The notes: a model not told the origin generated them from the letters alone. A stretch of DNA of 64,000 nucleotides from Wenzhouxiangella sediminis (GCF_003410055.1 NZ_QUZK01000022.1:106956-170955), one strand, 5' to 3'. Counted from the stretch's first letter, positions 1 through 11,982 are shown. Made by a program: numbers and translations.

Positions 1-802
1 CGCGCAGGTCGTTGTCGTCGACCACGAAGTCGCCGTCCTTGTACGCATAGCTGGTGCGCAGGCTCAGGCTGTGCGGCGAATTGCGGAAGTGCTTGTCAAG
101 AGAGAGCGAGGCGGTCGTCTGCGAGGAGCTGTAGTCACCCTCTTCATAGTCCAGCCCGCCGCGCAGGCGGATCAGGGGGTCGTCGAAGAATCGCTCGGCG
201 CGCAGGCCCAGGCCCCACTCGTACGGCTCTTCAAACCACTCGGTGACGGTCTCGATCGTGTCCACGCGCGAAAATGCCCGGCCTTCGATCTCGCCGGTGA
301 CCAGCATTTCGTCGATGGTGGTGGCGCGATCGACCAGGCGCTCGTCGGACAGGGCGGTCATGCCGTAGCCCGAGAACGCCCAGTTGCGGCCTTCCCAGCC
401 GGCGCCGAAGGTCAGCTTGCGATCCTCGAACTGGTTCTGGTCGGCGGCGATGAACAGCTTGGCCACGTTGCCGTCGGTGTACACCGGCCCGTCGGGGCCT
501 TCCTCGGCGGTCTCGTTGATCAACCAGTGGTAATTGAGCTTGACGCCGCCGGCGCCCTCGCTGCCCAGCCAGCCGTCGCCGATGAAGCTGGAACGCTGCG
601 ACTCGTAAAGTGCGGCCTGGAACTCACCGACAACGTCGAACTCGCTGTCGAGCCCGATGCCGATACGGTAGCGGTCACCGATGAAATGGAAGGTGGGCGT
701 GCCGGCCTGGCTGCGGGGTTCTTCCCCGTCGTCGACCTGGGCCACGGCCACGGTGGCGAGACTCTGGGCAAGCACCAGAGATAGTAGCAATTTGCGAAAC
801 AT
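1..802 (-). CDS. Outer-membrane beta-barrel-like protein, N-terminal part (truncated by window edge)
   Basis: An open frame reads leftwards from an ATG at 800-802 and runs off the window, so only about 267 N-terminal residues are visible. It opens with a classical signal peptide (MFRKLLLSLVLAQSLATVAVAQ-like; cleavage probably after AVA), followed by an acidic linker and alternating polar/hydrophobic strands rich in Gly, Tyr and Trp. Segments such as LTFGAGWEGRNWAFSGYG and WGLGLRAERFFDD are typical of outer-membrane barrels. The C-terminus, which would show a terminal barrel strand or an OmpA-like domain, is missing. No family can be assigned; export and membrane localisation are well supported, the barrel itself is inference. 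Confidence 0.7.
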   Translation of the reverse strand, partial: MFRKLLLSLVLAQSLATVAVAQVDDGEEPRSQAGTPTFHFIGDRYRIGIGLDSEFDVVGEFQAALYESQRSSFIGDGWLGSEGAGGVKLNYHWLINETAEEGPDGPVYTDGNVAKLFIAADQNQFEDRKLTFGAGWEGRNWAFSGYGMTALSDERLVDRATTIDEMLVTGEIEGRAFSRVDTIETVTEWFEEPYEWGLGLRAERFFDDPLIRLRGGLDYEEGDYSSSQTTASLSLDKHFRNSPHSLSLRTSYAYKDGDFVVDDNDLR

Positions 803-907
803 CGACCGCCCCTGCTGTTGTTATCGGGAAAACGGGAGCAATTCTACTCCCCTGGCAGGAACAAGACCACGGAAAGCGGGCGAAATTCCGATGTATTTCG
901 CCTTCTT

Positions 908-1297
908 CTAGCGATAGTCGCTGTAGGACTTCTCCTCCACGATCTCGGAGCCGAGGCGCTCGTTGACCCGCTTCTTGAGCGCGGCACGCTCGTCGTTGCG
1001 GAGATAGACCGAACGGGCCAGCTCAACGAAGTGGTCGCCGAAACGCCCGTCGCGTTCTTCCTCGCGGATGGCGTCCTCGATTTCCCACAGGGCCTCATTG
1101 ACCTCGCGCAGGCGCCCGCGCAGGGCGTCGATGTCGCCGTCCTCCAGCCCGGCGTCCTGCCAAACGCTCCAGAGCAGTTCATGCTCGCGCCGCACGTTGG
1201 CGAGCTTGGCCTCGTCGTCGATGCGCTCGAGCTTGATCTCGAGAATGGAGAGCTTGTCGAGCAGCTCACCCGGCGAGACGGGAATCAGCAATTCCAT
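908..1297 (-). CDS. DUF6165-like conserved protein
   Basis: Predicted cytoplasmic protein of 129 residues with no signal peptide or membrane segment. It starts MELLIPVSPGELLDKLSILEIKLERI, followed by a mostly helical body with several Trp (LLWSVWQDAG, LWEIEDAI) and a tail ending SYSDYR. This pattern matches my recollection of the DUF6165 family (about 130 residues, function unknown, sometimes near surface-sugar genes). A GAGG ribosome-binding site precedes the ATG. It lies downstream of pnp on the same strand, separated by 189 bases that hold an imperfect inverted repeat, so co-transcription with pnp is doubtful. Gene reality is secure; the family name is moderately secure. Confidence 0.75.
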   Translation of the reverse strand: MELLIPVSPGELLDKLSILEIKLERIDDEAKLANVRREHELLWSVWQDAGLEDGDIDALRGRLREVNEALWEIEDAIREEERDGRFGDHFVELARSVYLRNDERAALKKRVNERLGSEIVEEKSYSDYR

Positions 1298-1345
1298 GGA
1301 GAATCCTCGGCTGTTCTGGCGAAAAAGCTAACGCAGAAAAAGAGA

Positions 1346-1433
1346 AACCGCAAAGACGCAAAGAGCGCAAAGTGTCATGAATGAAATCTCATCCATTATC
1401 CCTTCTTTGCGTTCTTCGCGCGCTTTGCGGTTA
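1346..1433. repeat. Imperfect inverted repeat built from CGCAAAGA-type units
   Basis: The left arm (1346-1372) contains CGCAAAG three times at 8-9 base spacing. The right arm (1405-1433) carries the complement CTTTGCG twice, with the outer ten bases AACCGCAAAG / CTTTGCGGTT perfectly paired. It lies between pnp and the DUF6165 gene. The arms could fold into a hairpin downstream of pnp. It resembles the other short-unit inverted elements in this window (13731-13880, 14720-14861) in architecture but not in sequence. Confidence 0.6.
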
Positions 1434-1486
1434 ACCGATTTTCAGTCGAGCGACCGCCCGGTGTCCGAGCGGTCGTCAGAGCTCGA

Positions 1487-3589
1487 TCAGGACTCGCCTT
1501 CTTCTTCCTTGAGCGCCTTCATGCTCAGGCGAATACGGCCCTGCTTGTCGACTTCGAGCACCTTGACCTTGACCTTGTCGCCTTCGGCCAGTTCGTCGGT
1601 GACGTTCTCGACGCGCTTGTCGGAGATCTGCGAGATGTGGACGAGGCCGTCCTTGCCCGGCAGGATCGTCACGAAAGCACCGAAGTTCATGATCTTGGTG
1701 ACCGTGCCTTCGTAGACCGCGCCCACTTCGACATCGGCGGTGATCTGCTCGATGCGCTTGCGCGCGTCGTCGGCAGCGGCCTGGTTGACGGAGGCGATGG
1801 TGACCGTGCCGTCGTCCTGGATGTCGATCGTGGTGCCGGTTTCCTCGGTGATCTGGCGGATGGTCGCACCGCCCTTGCCGATCACGTCGCGGATCTTGTC
1901 CGGGTGCACCTTCATGGTGAACAGGCGCGGCGCGTACTCGCTCATTTCCTCGCGCGGCTTCTCGATGATCTTGTTCATCTGCTCGAGAATGTGGCCGCGG
2001 CCGGCGTTGGCCTGCTTGAGGGCGACTTCCATGATCTCCCTGGTGATGCCGGTGATCTTGATGTCCATCTGCAGGGCGGTCACGCCCTCGGCGGAACCGG
2101 CCACCTTGAAGTCCATGTCGCCGAGGTGGTCTTCGTCACCCAGGATGTCGGTCAGCACAGCGAAACGATCGCCGTCCTTGATCAGGCCCATGGCGATACC
2201 GGCAACAGGCGCCTTGATCGGCACACCGGCGTCCATCAGAGCGAGCGAGCCGCCGCAGACGGTGGCCATCGAGCTCGAGCCGTTGGATTCGGTCACTTCG
2301 GAGACCAGGCGCAGCACGTAGGGGAACTCCTCGCCCTGCGGCACCACGGCCGACAGCGCGCGCTTGGCCAGCTTGCCGTGGCCGATTTCGCGGCGCTTGG
2401 GCGCCAGCATGTGGCTGGTCTCGCCGACGCAGTACGGGGGGAAGTTGTAGTGGAGCATGAACGGCTCCTTGTACTCGCCCTCGATGGCGTCGATGATCTG
2501 CGCGTCGCGGCCGGTGCCCAGCGTGACCACGCACATCGCCTGCGTCTCGCCGCGGGTGAAGATCGCCGAACCGTGGGTGCGCGGCAGGAAGCCGACCGAC
2601 ATGTCCAGCGGGCGCACGGTGGTCAGGTCGCGACCGTCGATGCGGTTCTGACCGGACAGGATGCGCTCGCGAACCAGGTTCTTCTCGATCTTGCCGAACG
2701 CGTCCGACACGTCGCCTGCCGACGGCGCGTTCTCGTCGTTCTCGTCGCAGAGCTGCTCGACGACCTTGTTCTTGACCTCGGAAATGGCTTCCTTGCGCTC
2801 GACCTTGTCGGTCAGGTCGTAGGCCTTCTCCAGGCCATCGCCGATGGCGGCCTTGACCTTGCCTTCCAGGCCTTCCGGCGCTTCGGGCGCCTGCCAGTCC
2901 CACTTCGCCTTGCCGGCTTCGGCCGTCAACTCCTCGATAGCGCTGATGGCGGTCTGCATGTGATCGTGGCCGAAGGTCACCGCGCCGAGCATCTGCTCTT
3001 CGGTGAGCTGGTCGGCTTCGGACTCGACCATCAGGACGGCGTCCTTCGTGCCGGCGACAACCAGGTTGAGGCGCGATTCCTCAAGCTGGGTGGCGGTCGG
3101 GTTCAGCACGTACTCGCCGTCGACGTAGCCGACGCGGGCGCCGCCGATCGGGCCCTGGAACGGGCAGCCCGACAGCGAGAGCGCGGCCGATGCACCGATC
3201 ATCGCCGGGATGTCGGCATCGACTTCCGGGTTCGACGACATGACGGTGGCGATGACCTGGGTTTCATTCAGAAAGCCCTTGGGGAAGAGCGGACGAATGG
3301 GCCGGTCGATCAGGCGCGAGGTCAGGGTTTCCTTTTCGGTCGGGCGCCCTTCGCGCTTGAAGAAACCGCCGGGAATGCGGCCGGCGGAATAGAATTTTTC
3401 CTGGTAGTTGACGGTCAGCGGGAAGAACGGCTGACCCGGCTTGGCTTCCTTCTTGGCCACGGCGGTGACGAGCACCACGGTGTCCGCCATCGTGACCATG
3501 ACGGCCCCGTCGGCCTGGCGCGCGACGTGCCCGGTCTCGAGCGTGACGTCGTGTTCGCCATACTTGAACGTTTTACTGAACTTCTTCAC
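1487..3589 (-). CDS. pnp: Polyribonucleotide nucleotidyltransferase (PNPase)
   Basis: Full-length 700-residue PNPase, the phosphorolytic 3'-5' exoribonuclease of RNA turnover and the degradosome. Domains in order: first RNase PH core (about 1-140), all-helical linker (about 150-270), second RNase PH core with the catalytic region ([14 protein letters not shown] and [10 protein letters not shown], about 320-530), KH domain with the VIGKGG signature (about 560-610) and a C-terminal S1 domain ([16 protein letters not shown], about 620-690). Length is normal for the family. It follows rpsO on the same strand across a hairpin, the classical rpsO-terminator-pnp order, where read-through and RNase processing of the leader normally set PNPase levels. 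Confidence 0.98.
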   Translation of the reverse strand: MKKFSKTFKYGEHDVTLETGHVARQADGAVMVTMADTVVLVTAVAKKEAKPGQPFFPLTVNYQEKFYSAGRIPGGFFKREGRPTEKETLTSRLIDRPIRPLFPKGFLNETQVIATVMSSNPEVDADIPAMIGASAALSLSGCPFQGPIGGARVGYVDGEYVLNPTATQLEESRLNLVVAGTKDAVLMVESEADQLTEEQMLGAVTFGHDHMQTAISAIEELTAEAGKAKWDWQAPEAPEGLEGKVKAAIGDGLEKAYDLTDKVERKEAISEVKNKVVEQLCDENDENAPSAGDVSDAFGKIEKNLVRERILSGQNRIDGRDLTTVRPLDMSVGFLPRTHGSAIFTRGETQAMCVVTLGTGRDAQIIDAIEGEYKEPFMLHYNFPPYCVGETSHMLAPKRREIGHGKLAKRALSAVVPQGEEFPYVLRLVSEVTESNGSSSMATVCGGSLALMDAGVPIKAPVAGIAMGLIKDGDRFAVLTDILGDEDHLGDMDFKVAGSAEGVTALQMDIKITGITREIMEVALKQANAGRGHILEQMNKIIEKPREEMSEYAPRLFTMKVHPDKIRDVIGKGGATIRQITEETGTTIDIQDDGTVTIASVNQAAADDARKRIEQITADVEVGAVYEGTVTKIMNFGAFVTILPGKDGLVHISQISDKRVENVTDELAEGDKVKVKVLEVDKQGRIRLSMKALKEEEGES

Positions 3590-3615
3590 TTTTCACTCCA
3601 CTTTTGCACTTGCAA

Positions 3616-3655
3616 TAGAAAACACCCCGGAACAGCTCGGAAGCTGCCGGGGTGT
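3616..3655 (-). terminator. Rho-independent terminator between rpsO and pnp
   Basis: ACACCCCGG (3622-3630) pairs with CCGGGGTGT (3647-3655). Inside lies a second small stem formed by CAGCT/AGCTG bases. On the minus strand the hairpin is followed by GTTTTC, a short U-run. It sits 27 bases after the rpsO stop and upstream of pnp, as in the classical rpsO-pnp arrangement, so it is probably partial. Confidence 0.8.
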
Positions 3656-3681
3656 CGGTCTCAATCGGAATCGATCCGCTC

Positions 3682-3951
3682 TTAGCGGCGCAGGCCAAGG
3701 CGCTGGATCAGGTCGCGGTAGCGCTGGATGTCTTTTTTCTTGACGTAATCCAGCAGCGAGCGACGCTGATTGACCAGCTTGAGCAGGCCTCGACGGGAGT
3801 GATGATCGGCCTTGTGGTTCTCGAAATGACCGGTCAGATCCTGGATGCGCGCCGTCAGCAGCGCGACCTGGACTTCCGGGGAACCCGTATCACCCTCGGA
3901 GAGCTGGTATTCCTTGACAACTTCGCTTTTCTGTTCAGCGGTCAGAGTCAT
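3682..3951 (-). CDS. rpsO: 30S ribosomal protein S15
   Basis: 89 residues, the exact usual size of S15. The family hallmarks are present: [17 protein letters not shown], the [22 protein letters not shown]-binding segment and the LLDYVKKKD loop. S15 binds the 16S rRNA central domain early in 30S assembly and in many bacteria represses its own translation by binding its leader. A strong promoter with a roughly 110-base structured leader lies upstream (4074-4103), and a terminator separates it from pnp. Confidence 0.98.
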   Translation of the reverse strand: MTLTAEQKSEVVKEYQLSEGDTGSPEVQVALLTARIQDLTGHFENHKADHHSRRGLLKLVNQRRSLLDYVKKKDIQRYRDLIQRLGLRR

Positions 3952-4073
3952 CTTTCAAAAATCTCCAAAATCAACAGTTTGGGCGACCGGGCTTTTCCAG
4001 AAAACCCCCTGGGCCGACCCCAGGACGGGCTTTGTGCAAAAGCCCCGATCGCCGGTTTTTCATCAAGCCCGGC

Positions 4074-4103
4074 ATTATAACCGCCCCGGAAACGCCGTAG
4101 CAA
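4074..4103 (-). promoter_or_regulatory. Sigma-70 promoter of rpsO with long leader
   Basis: On the minus strand TTGCTA (4098-4103) is followed after 18 bases by a perfect TATAAT (4074-4079). Transcription would start near 4067 and give a leader of about 115 bases before the rpsO ATG. That leader contains GGGCTTT(n5)AAAGCCC and CCTGGG/CCCAGG hairpins. A structured leader fits S15 autoregulation, which is inference here. Confidence 0.75.
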
Positions 4104-4208
4104 GCTGTTTTCCACCCCGAACTCAGGATCAAAGGTCCCACCGACCACGGACGAATCCGGCGTCCGGTCGAGGCCGCAGGTCGGGGTCGCATCCCCGACG
4201 GACGACTC

Positions 4209-7289
<3,081 letters not shown>

Positions 7290-7309
7290 GGTGCAGCTGC
7301 CTTCAGATG

Positions 7310-8920
7310 TCAGTGCGCGTGGCCGTGGCCGATGTCGTTGCCGCCGGCCGCCGCCAGGCGAACGGAATAGGCGCCGCGGGAGACCACGCGTTCGCCGGCG
7401 CTCAGCCCTGCTAGGACCTCGACGTAGTCACCGTCGACGATACCGAGCCGCACGGGCCGGCGGTCGAAGGTCTCGCCGCCGGTCTGCACGTAGACGACGT
7501 CGCGTCCGCCGTCCTCGATGACGGCCGAGCGCGGAACGGCCAGGCGGGGTTCGGCCGCCGCCACGAACACGTGAGCGGGCAATCGCGCGCCGATCAGCTT
7601 CGGCCCCTGGTCAATCGGATAGTCGAGCGTCACGCCGACGGTGCGGGTCGTCGGGTCGACCGCGGCCTCGGTCTGCACCACCCGCGCGCCGCTGGCCTCG
7701 TCGAGGACGACGGCGCCGCCGTCCTCGCCCTCGAGCCAGGCGCCCGATGACTGGCCGATATCGCCGGCGAAACGTTCGGGCAGGCGGATTTCCAGCCAGC
7801 GATGGTCCGGCGAGGCGATGCGGAACACGCGATCGCCCGAACGCACGAAGGCACCCGGACGCGTGGAGACCTCGACGACCTCGCCGGCCGCCGGGGAGCG
7901 CAGGGCAATACCGGCCTCGCCGTCGCCCTGCTCGTACTGCTGCAGCCGCGCGCGGGCGGCCTCGAATTCGGCCTGCGCGACCTCGACGCGCTCGCGCGCC
8001 TCGATCAAGCGCCGCTCGGGCACCGCGCCCTGCTCGAACAGGGGCGCGAGGCGTTCGACGTCGCGCCGGGCCAGTGCCAGGGTCGAGCGGGCCTGCTCGA
8101 GCTCGACGCGCAGGCTTCCGAAGTCGGTCTCCGCGCCCAGGCGCGGCACCACAAAACCCAGCACCTCGCCCGCTTCGACCCGATCACCGGCGCGCGCCAG
8201 CTCGCGATGCGTCATGTAGCCGTCGGCCGGCGCCCGCAGCTCTGCGCCAGCGTCGGCCGGCGCCGCCACGGTGGCGAACCCCAGCACCGACGGTCGCAGC
8301 GGGCGTTCGAAGACCGGTTCGGCGGCGAACACGTCGTTCCACTGCTGTTCCTTGAGATAGCTGATGTCGCCCTCGGCCGCCGGCGCCGTGACCCGGGCGG
8401 CCTGCCGCGATTCGTAGACCCGGAACGCGCCCAGGTCGTGCTCGACTTCCAGGCCCTCGCCGGCGACGCGCAGCAGCAGGCGGAACTCGCCCGCCTCGCG
8501 CGGGGTGACCGCCGGGGTAAACAGTCCGTCGCGGGCCGGTTCGTTGACGCGGAAGCGCGCCACCGTCCGGTCGCCCTGCGCCAGCACCACGTCCATGCGC
8601 CCGGAGCGCATGGGCTGGAAATCGCTCAGGCGCGTGACGTGCGCCAGGAACGTCGACGATTCACCGGCGACCAGCGGCGGGAATTCCACGAACAGCTCGG
8701 TCTGCGCGGTGTAGTCGGTGACGACGACCGGCTCGCCGGAAGATTCTTCCGCGTGCGCCCCGCCGGCGGCATCGCCGTGGGCATGACCGGCTTCGTCGCC
8801 GTGCTCGTGACCGTGACCGGCCTCCTCTACGCCACAGCCCGACAGGACCAGGAGGACCAGAAGGACCAGCACCAAAAGCGTGGTGCCGGTCCGGCCGGCC
8901 CGGGAGCGATCAGTGGTCAT
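7310..8920 (-). CDS. Periplasmic adaptor lipoprotein of the metal-efflux pump (CzcB/CusB-like)
   Basis: Membrane-fusion protein linking the RND pump to the outer-membrane channel. I place the start at the ATG at 8920 (536 residues). It overlaps the preceding gene by 11 bases and gives a clean lipoprotein signal ending LVLSGCG; the longer frame to 8989 adds an implausible Thr/Arg-rich leader. After the lipobox Cys comes a His-rich stretch (HGHEHGDEAGHAHGD), then a beta domain, barrel-sandwich hybrid halves flanking a coiled coil (LEQARSTLALARRDVERLAPL to VEVAQAEFEAARARLQQY), then beta-barrel and membrane-proximal domains. The C-terminus ends GHGHAH, another possible metal-binding tail. Confidence 0.9.
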   Translation of the reverse strand: MTTDRSRAGRTGTTLLVLVLLVLLVLSGCGVEEAGHGHEHGDEAGHAHGDAAGGAHAEESSGEPVVVTDYTAQTELFVEFPPLVAGESSTFLAHVTRLSDFQPMRSGRMDVVLAQGDRTVARFRVNEPARDGLFTPAVTPREAGEFRLLLRVAGEGLEVEHDLGAFRVYESRQAARVTAPAAEGDISYLKEQQWNDVFAAEPVFERPLRPSVLGFATVAAPADAGAELRAPADGYMTHRELARAGDRVEAGEVLGFVVPRLGAETDFGSLRVELEQARSTLALARRDVERLAPLFEQGAVPERRLIEARERVEVAQAEFEAARARLQQYEQGDGEAGIALRSPAAGEVVEVSTRPGAFVRSGDRVFRIASPDHRWLEIRLPERFAGDIGQSSGAWLEGEDGGAVVLDEASGARVVQTEAAVDPTTRTVGVTLDYPIDQGPKLIGARLPAHVFVAAAEPRLAVPRSAVIEDGGRDVVYVQTGGETFDRRPVRLGIVDGDYVEVLAGLSAGERVVSRGAYSVRLAAAGGNDIGHGHAH

Positions 8921-9344
8921 GCGGCTCCCCGCCGTCGTGACTGTGCTCGTCGTCCTCGTGCGCGTGGTCGCCGTCTTCGTGTTCGGCATGGTCTTCGTGG
9001 TGCGCTTCGCCGTCGTGAGCGTGCGCCTCGCCCTCGGCGTGGGCCTGGTCGTGGTGCGCGTCGTCCATCATCTCGCCGGACTGCATGTCGTCGCCCTCGG
9101 CGTCGGCCGCCTCATCACCGTAATAGGCTTCGGTTTCCGTGGCGGCGCCGTCGTCGTGGGCATGACCGTGGTCGTCGCCGGTTTCGCCGTCGTGGGCGTG
9201 ATCGCCCTCGTGCGCGGCGCCTTCGTCGTGCGCATGCTCGCCGCCGTCGTCGTGGGCATGGCCGTGATCGCCGTTGTCGGCGCCGCAGGCGGTCAGGGCC
9301 AGGGCCAGCAGGCCCGCGAGAATGGTCAGCAGGGACTTGTTCAT
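8910..9344 (-). CDS. Histidine/aspartate-rich periplasmic lipoprotein
   Basis: 144 residues: a lipoprotein signal (MNKSLLTILAGLLALALTACG, lipobox LTAC) followed almost entirely by low-complexity His/Asp/Glu/Gly/Ala. I count about 26 His in repeats such as DHGHAHDD, EHAHDEG and DHAHDGE, plus a short Met patch (DDMQSGEMMDD). No folded domain is recognisable. It is embedded in the efflux operon with a 4-base ATGA overlap with the channel gene and an 11-base overlap with the adaptor gene, so it is certainly translated with them. A role as a periplasmic metal buffer or delivery protein for the pump is inference from composition and context. Confidence 0.85.
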   Translation of the reverse strand: MNKSLLTILAGLLALALTACGADNGDHGHAHDDGGEHAHDEGAAHEGDHAHDGETGDDHGHAHDDGAATETEAYYGDEAADAEGDDMQSGEMMDDAHHDQAHAEGEAHAHDGEAHHEDHAEHEDGDHAHEDDEHSHDGGEPHDH

Positions 9345-10537
9345 GGTTCACCTCTCATCAGTTGCAGTTCGATATGGGATTGTCTTGCCGCCAGCGCGCG
9401 GCGAATCCGCTCGCGGCTGGCGGCCAGCTCGGTCCGGTGGGCGTCGATCAGTTCGAGCACGCCGATCTCGCCGGCGCGGTAGGCGCTCTCGGCGATCCCG
9501 GCCAGGGATTCGGACGCCTGGATATCGCTCAGCGCCTGCGCGGCGCCTCGACGGGCCTCGAGTTCACGGGCGAGCGCGCCCATCTCGGCGCCGAGTCTCG
9601 AGACCAGCAACGAGCGCTCGGCGGCCAGGCGACGCGCCCGGGCGCTTTCGACCTGCGACTGGCCGACGCCGCGGTCGAACAGCGGGACTTCCAGGCCCAC
9701 CATGAACAGGTTGCCGCTGGCCGACAGACCGGGCTCGTCGAGTTCGCGCCGGCCCACGCCCAGCGTGACTTCCGGCCAGCGTCCGCGCTCAGCCGCCCGG
9801 GCGGACAATTCGGCGGCGCGAATCTCCGCGTCCAGGGCACGCACTTGCGGATGGTCGGCCAGCCGATCTTGCGGCTCGGCAGCCTCCGCTCGCGGCGGCA
9901 GCAGCTCGCCTTGCAGATCGACCGGCTCGTGCTCGATCAGGGCAAACAGGCGATCGCGCGCCGAGGCCGCCCGGGCCCGCGTCTCCAGCCGTTCACCGTC
10001 GAGCGCGGCCAGCTCGTGGCGAAGCCGCAGCGCGTCGAAGCGTGAGGCGTCGCCGGCCTGCGCCCGCTGCTCGACGTCGGCTACCAGCTGCGCCAGGCGA
10101 TCGTGCCAGCGGCCGACGGCCCGGGCCTGGCGGGAGGCGGCCAGGGCCGCGTAGAAGTGTCGGCGAATCAGCGCCGCCTGCTCGTCGCGATCGAGCTCGA
10201 ATCGCGCGCCACTGGCCGTCCTTTCATACGTCGCCGAACGCTTCTCCAGGCCGTGCACGCCGGCGAGATTGACCCGCTGCCGGAGCCAGTAGAAATGGTC
10301 TTCCACCGAGCCGCCGGCCACATCGGCTTCTTCGTAGCTGTACTCGACTTCGGGGTTGTCCCAGCGTCCGGCCGAGCGCACGCGGCCCTCGGCCTGCGCC
10401 CGTCCGGCTTCGAGCCAGGTAGTGAAGTCCGACCGGTCGAGGCCGATGCGGACCGCATCGGCCTCGGTCAGCGGCGACTGCGCTTGCACCGTGAAGTAGC
10501 AGGCCAGCAGGCCCGCCAGGACAATCGATCTCATCAT
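9341..10537 (-). CDS. Outer-membrane efflux channel, TolC/CzcC family
   Basis: About 398 residues, starting at one of two adjacent ATGs (10537 or 10534) with a signal peptide (MMRSIVLAGLLACYFTVQAQ). Upstream in-frame codons overlap the previous gene and are not signal-like. The mature protein has two alternating helical/strand repeats typical of outer-membrane factors: WDNPEVEYSYEEADV, long heptad helices rich in Ala/Arg/Glu, then GVGRRELDEPGLSASG and the closing helix LAGIAESAYRAGEIGVLELIDAHRT. It would be the exit duct of the CzcA/CzcB-like pump. The stop overlaps the next start by 4 bases, indicating translational coupling. Confidence 0.88.
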   Translation of the reverse strand: MMRSIVLAGLLACYFTVQAQSPLTEADAVRIGLDRSDFTTWLEAGRAQAEGRVRSAGRWDNPEVEYSYEEADVAGGSVEDHFYWLRQRVNLAGVHGLEKRSATYERTASGARFELDRDEQAALIRRHFYAALAASRQARAVGRWHDRLAQLVADVEQRAQAGDASRFDALRLRHELAALDGERLETRARAASARDRLFALIEHEPVDLQGELLPPRAEAAEPQDRLADHPQVRALDAEIRAAELSARAAERGRWPEVTLGVGRRELDEPGLSASGNLFMVGLEVPLFDRGVGQSQVESARARRLAAERSLLVSRLGAEMGALARELEARRGAAQALSDIQASESLAGIAESAYRAGEIGVLELIDAHRTELAASRERIRRALAARQSHIELQLMRGEP

Positions 10538-10538
10538 T

Positions 10539-11498
10539 TCAGCTACCCAGGATGACGCCGAGAACGGTTTCGATGGCGTGGTGCGCACCGGCCAGCCAGG
10601 CGGCCGGGACCAGGACAGCGAGTCCCAGCGCGACCGTGCTCCAGTCGCGCGAGACGGCGCTCGGTTCGCCAGCGGCCAGCAGCCGCTCGACGCGGCGCGC
10701 GATATCGGCACCGCCGGCCGCCAGGCCGACCGTGGCCGGAAACTGTTGCCGCCGGACCACCTTGAGCAGCGCCTGCGCCGTGTCCGCGCCGCCGAAGCGC
10801 CGCGCGACGCGATCGTCGGCGCGCTCCTCGATTGCCTGGCGCCAATGGGCGCGCAGACGCGCCGCGCTGGCCGGCAAATGAAAGGTCAGCAGGCACTCGA
10901 ACAACGAGGACTTGATCAGGTCCCGTCCGCGCAGGTGCGCGGCTTCGTGGGCGATCACGATGCGCCGCTCACGGGCGTCGAGGCAATCGAACAGCCCGCG
11001 CGAAACCAGCACCACGGGGCGGAGCGGCCGGGCCACCATCGCCAGCGGACGCTCATCGTCGATCTTGCGGACCAGGCCGTTGGACGGCACCAGGCGCAGC
11101 AGCGCCGCGAGCCGCCCGCGGCGTGCCAGCGCGGCCCATGCATGCCGGACAACGACCGTAGTCACGGCCGCGAGCACCATCAGCAGCGCGGCGCCGGCCA
11201 GCGGTTCGATCTGGATCGCCGGGAAATGCTCGAAGCACAGATGCGGATGCCCGTCGCCATGGATGCGGCAGTGATCGTCGATCCAGCCGACGCGTTTGCT
11301 CAGCGCCACGCCAGCGAGGGCAGCCGCCCAACTCGCCGGCAGCAACCAGGGCAGCAGCGCGAGGAGGGTGAACCGATGCAGCCGGCGCTTCGGTGGTAAC
11401 GCTTCGAACGAATAGCGACTCAGCCACTGCGCCGCACCCGCGGCCAGGGCCCAGGCAAGCGCGCACAGCGCCACGAACATGGCGAGCAGCCCGATCAC
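10539..11498 (-). CDS. M56 (BlaR1/MecR1-type) membrane metalloprotease with Cys/His-rich sensor loop
   Basis: 319 residues with N-terminal membrane helices (about 3-25, 42-65, 99-117), the zinc-protease motif HEAAH (184-188), a downstream Glu-rich helix QAIEERADDR (about 221-230) supplying the likely third ligand, and a C-terminal membrane helix. M56 proteases cleave or inactivate a partner BlaI repressor after sensing an extracytoplasmic signal. Here there is no penicillin-binding domain. The loop between helices 2 and 3 (75-91) instead reads DHCRIHGDGHPHLCFEH, dense in Cys and His and well suited to bind metal. The gene overlaps blaI by 4 bases (ATGA) and is followed 1 base later by the efflux channel gene. 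Metal sensing is inference. Confidence 0.9.
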   Translation of the reverse strand: MIGLLAMFVALCALAWALAAGAAQWLSRYSFEALPPKRRLHRFTLLALLPWLLPASWAAALAGVALSKRVGWIDDHCRIHGDGHPHLCFEHFPAIQIEPLAGAALLMVLAAVTTVVVRHAWAALARRGRLAALLRLVPSNGLVRKIDDERPLAMVARPLRPVVLVSRGLFDCLDARERRIVIAHEAAHLRGRDLIKSSLFECLLTFHLPASAARLRAHWRQAIEERADDRVARRFGGADTAQALLKVVRRQQFPATVGLAAGGADIARRVERLLAAGEPSAVSRDWSTVALGLAVLVPAAWLAGAHHAIETVLGVILGS

Positions 11499-11932
11499 CG
11501 GTCTTCCTCGCGGCGCCGCCGCTCCAGCGCGGCCTCGAGTCGTTCGAGCGTGGCCTCGTCCATGCCGTCGGCCGACTCGACGAAGGCGGCGATCGAAGCG
11601 GCCGGGTCACCGCCGAAGCGACCCAGCATGTCCTGCATGTAGGCGGCCACCAGCTCCTCGCGCCGGACCTTCGGCGAGTAGCGAAACGCATGGCCGCGCT
11701 TGAAGCGCTCGACAAGCTGCTTTCGGTGCAGGCGCTCGAGGGTCGACTGCACGGTATTGAGCGAGATGCCGCGCTGCGCCCCCATCAGCTCGTGCAGTCC
11801 CTTGGCCGTCCACTCGGGCTCGGACCACAGACGCTCCATGACCGCGACCTCGAGGTCGCCGAGCACGGGCATGGAAGTCCGGGGGACGCTGTCCTTGGTC
11901 ACGGATCGAGGCCTGCTCTTGAAAGGAGCCAT
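11495..11932 (-). CDS. BlaI/MecI/CopY-family transcriptional repressor
   Basis: 145 residues as drawn; a Met at residue 21 (11872) before PVLGDLEVAVMERLW is an alternative start close to the family's usual beginning. The winged-helix DNA-binding domain spans about 22-100 (WSEPEWTAKGLHELM, ISLNTVQSTLERLHRKQLV, wing HAFRYSP). The C-terminal helices (EELVAAYMQDMLGRFGG onwards) match the dimerisation region where M56 proteases normally act. It is first in the efflux operon and is divergent from liuB. The dyad at 11946-11974, just upstream, is a candidate operator. The family includes the copper-responsive repressor CopY, so metal control by this family has precedent. Confidence 0.92.
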   Translation of the reverse strand: MAPFKSRPRSVTKDSVPRTSMPVLGDLEVAVMERLWSEPEWTAKGLHELMGAQRGISLNTVQSTLERLHRKQLVERFKRGHAFRYSPKVRREELVAAYMQDMLGRFGGDPAASIAAFVESADGMDEATLERLEAALERRRREEDR

Positions 11933-11945
11933 GGAGTCTACGCAG

Positions 11946-11974
11946 GCAAAAACCGACCGTCAATCGGTTTTTGC
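11946..11974. promoter_or_regulatory. Perfect 11-bp dyad upstream of blaI (candidate operator)
   Basis: GCAAAAACCGA (11946-11956) and TCGGTTTTTGC (11964-11974) form a perfect inverted repeat around a 7-base spacer, 14 bases upstream of the blaI start. It could be the BlaI-family operator, although it lacks the classical TACA/TGTA half-sites. It could also act as a bidirectional terminator-like hairpin because A- and T-runs border the GC part. Confidence 0.5.
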
Positions 11975-11982
11975 GCGGTCAC

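Noticed and set aside
1637..3685. Long open frame on the plus strand opposite pnp
   Set aside because: Fully antisense to a complete, motif-perfect PNPase and rich in His/Asp/Arg in the way GC-rich shadow frames are; no homology-like features.
7802..10045. Plus-strand 747-codon frame across the efflux genes
   Set aside because: Antisense to three validated genes with overlapping starts and stops; composition is an artefact of high GC.
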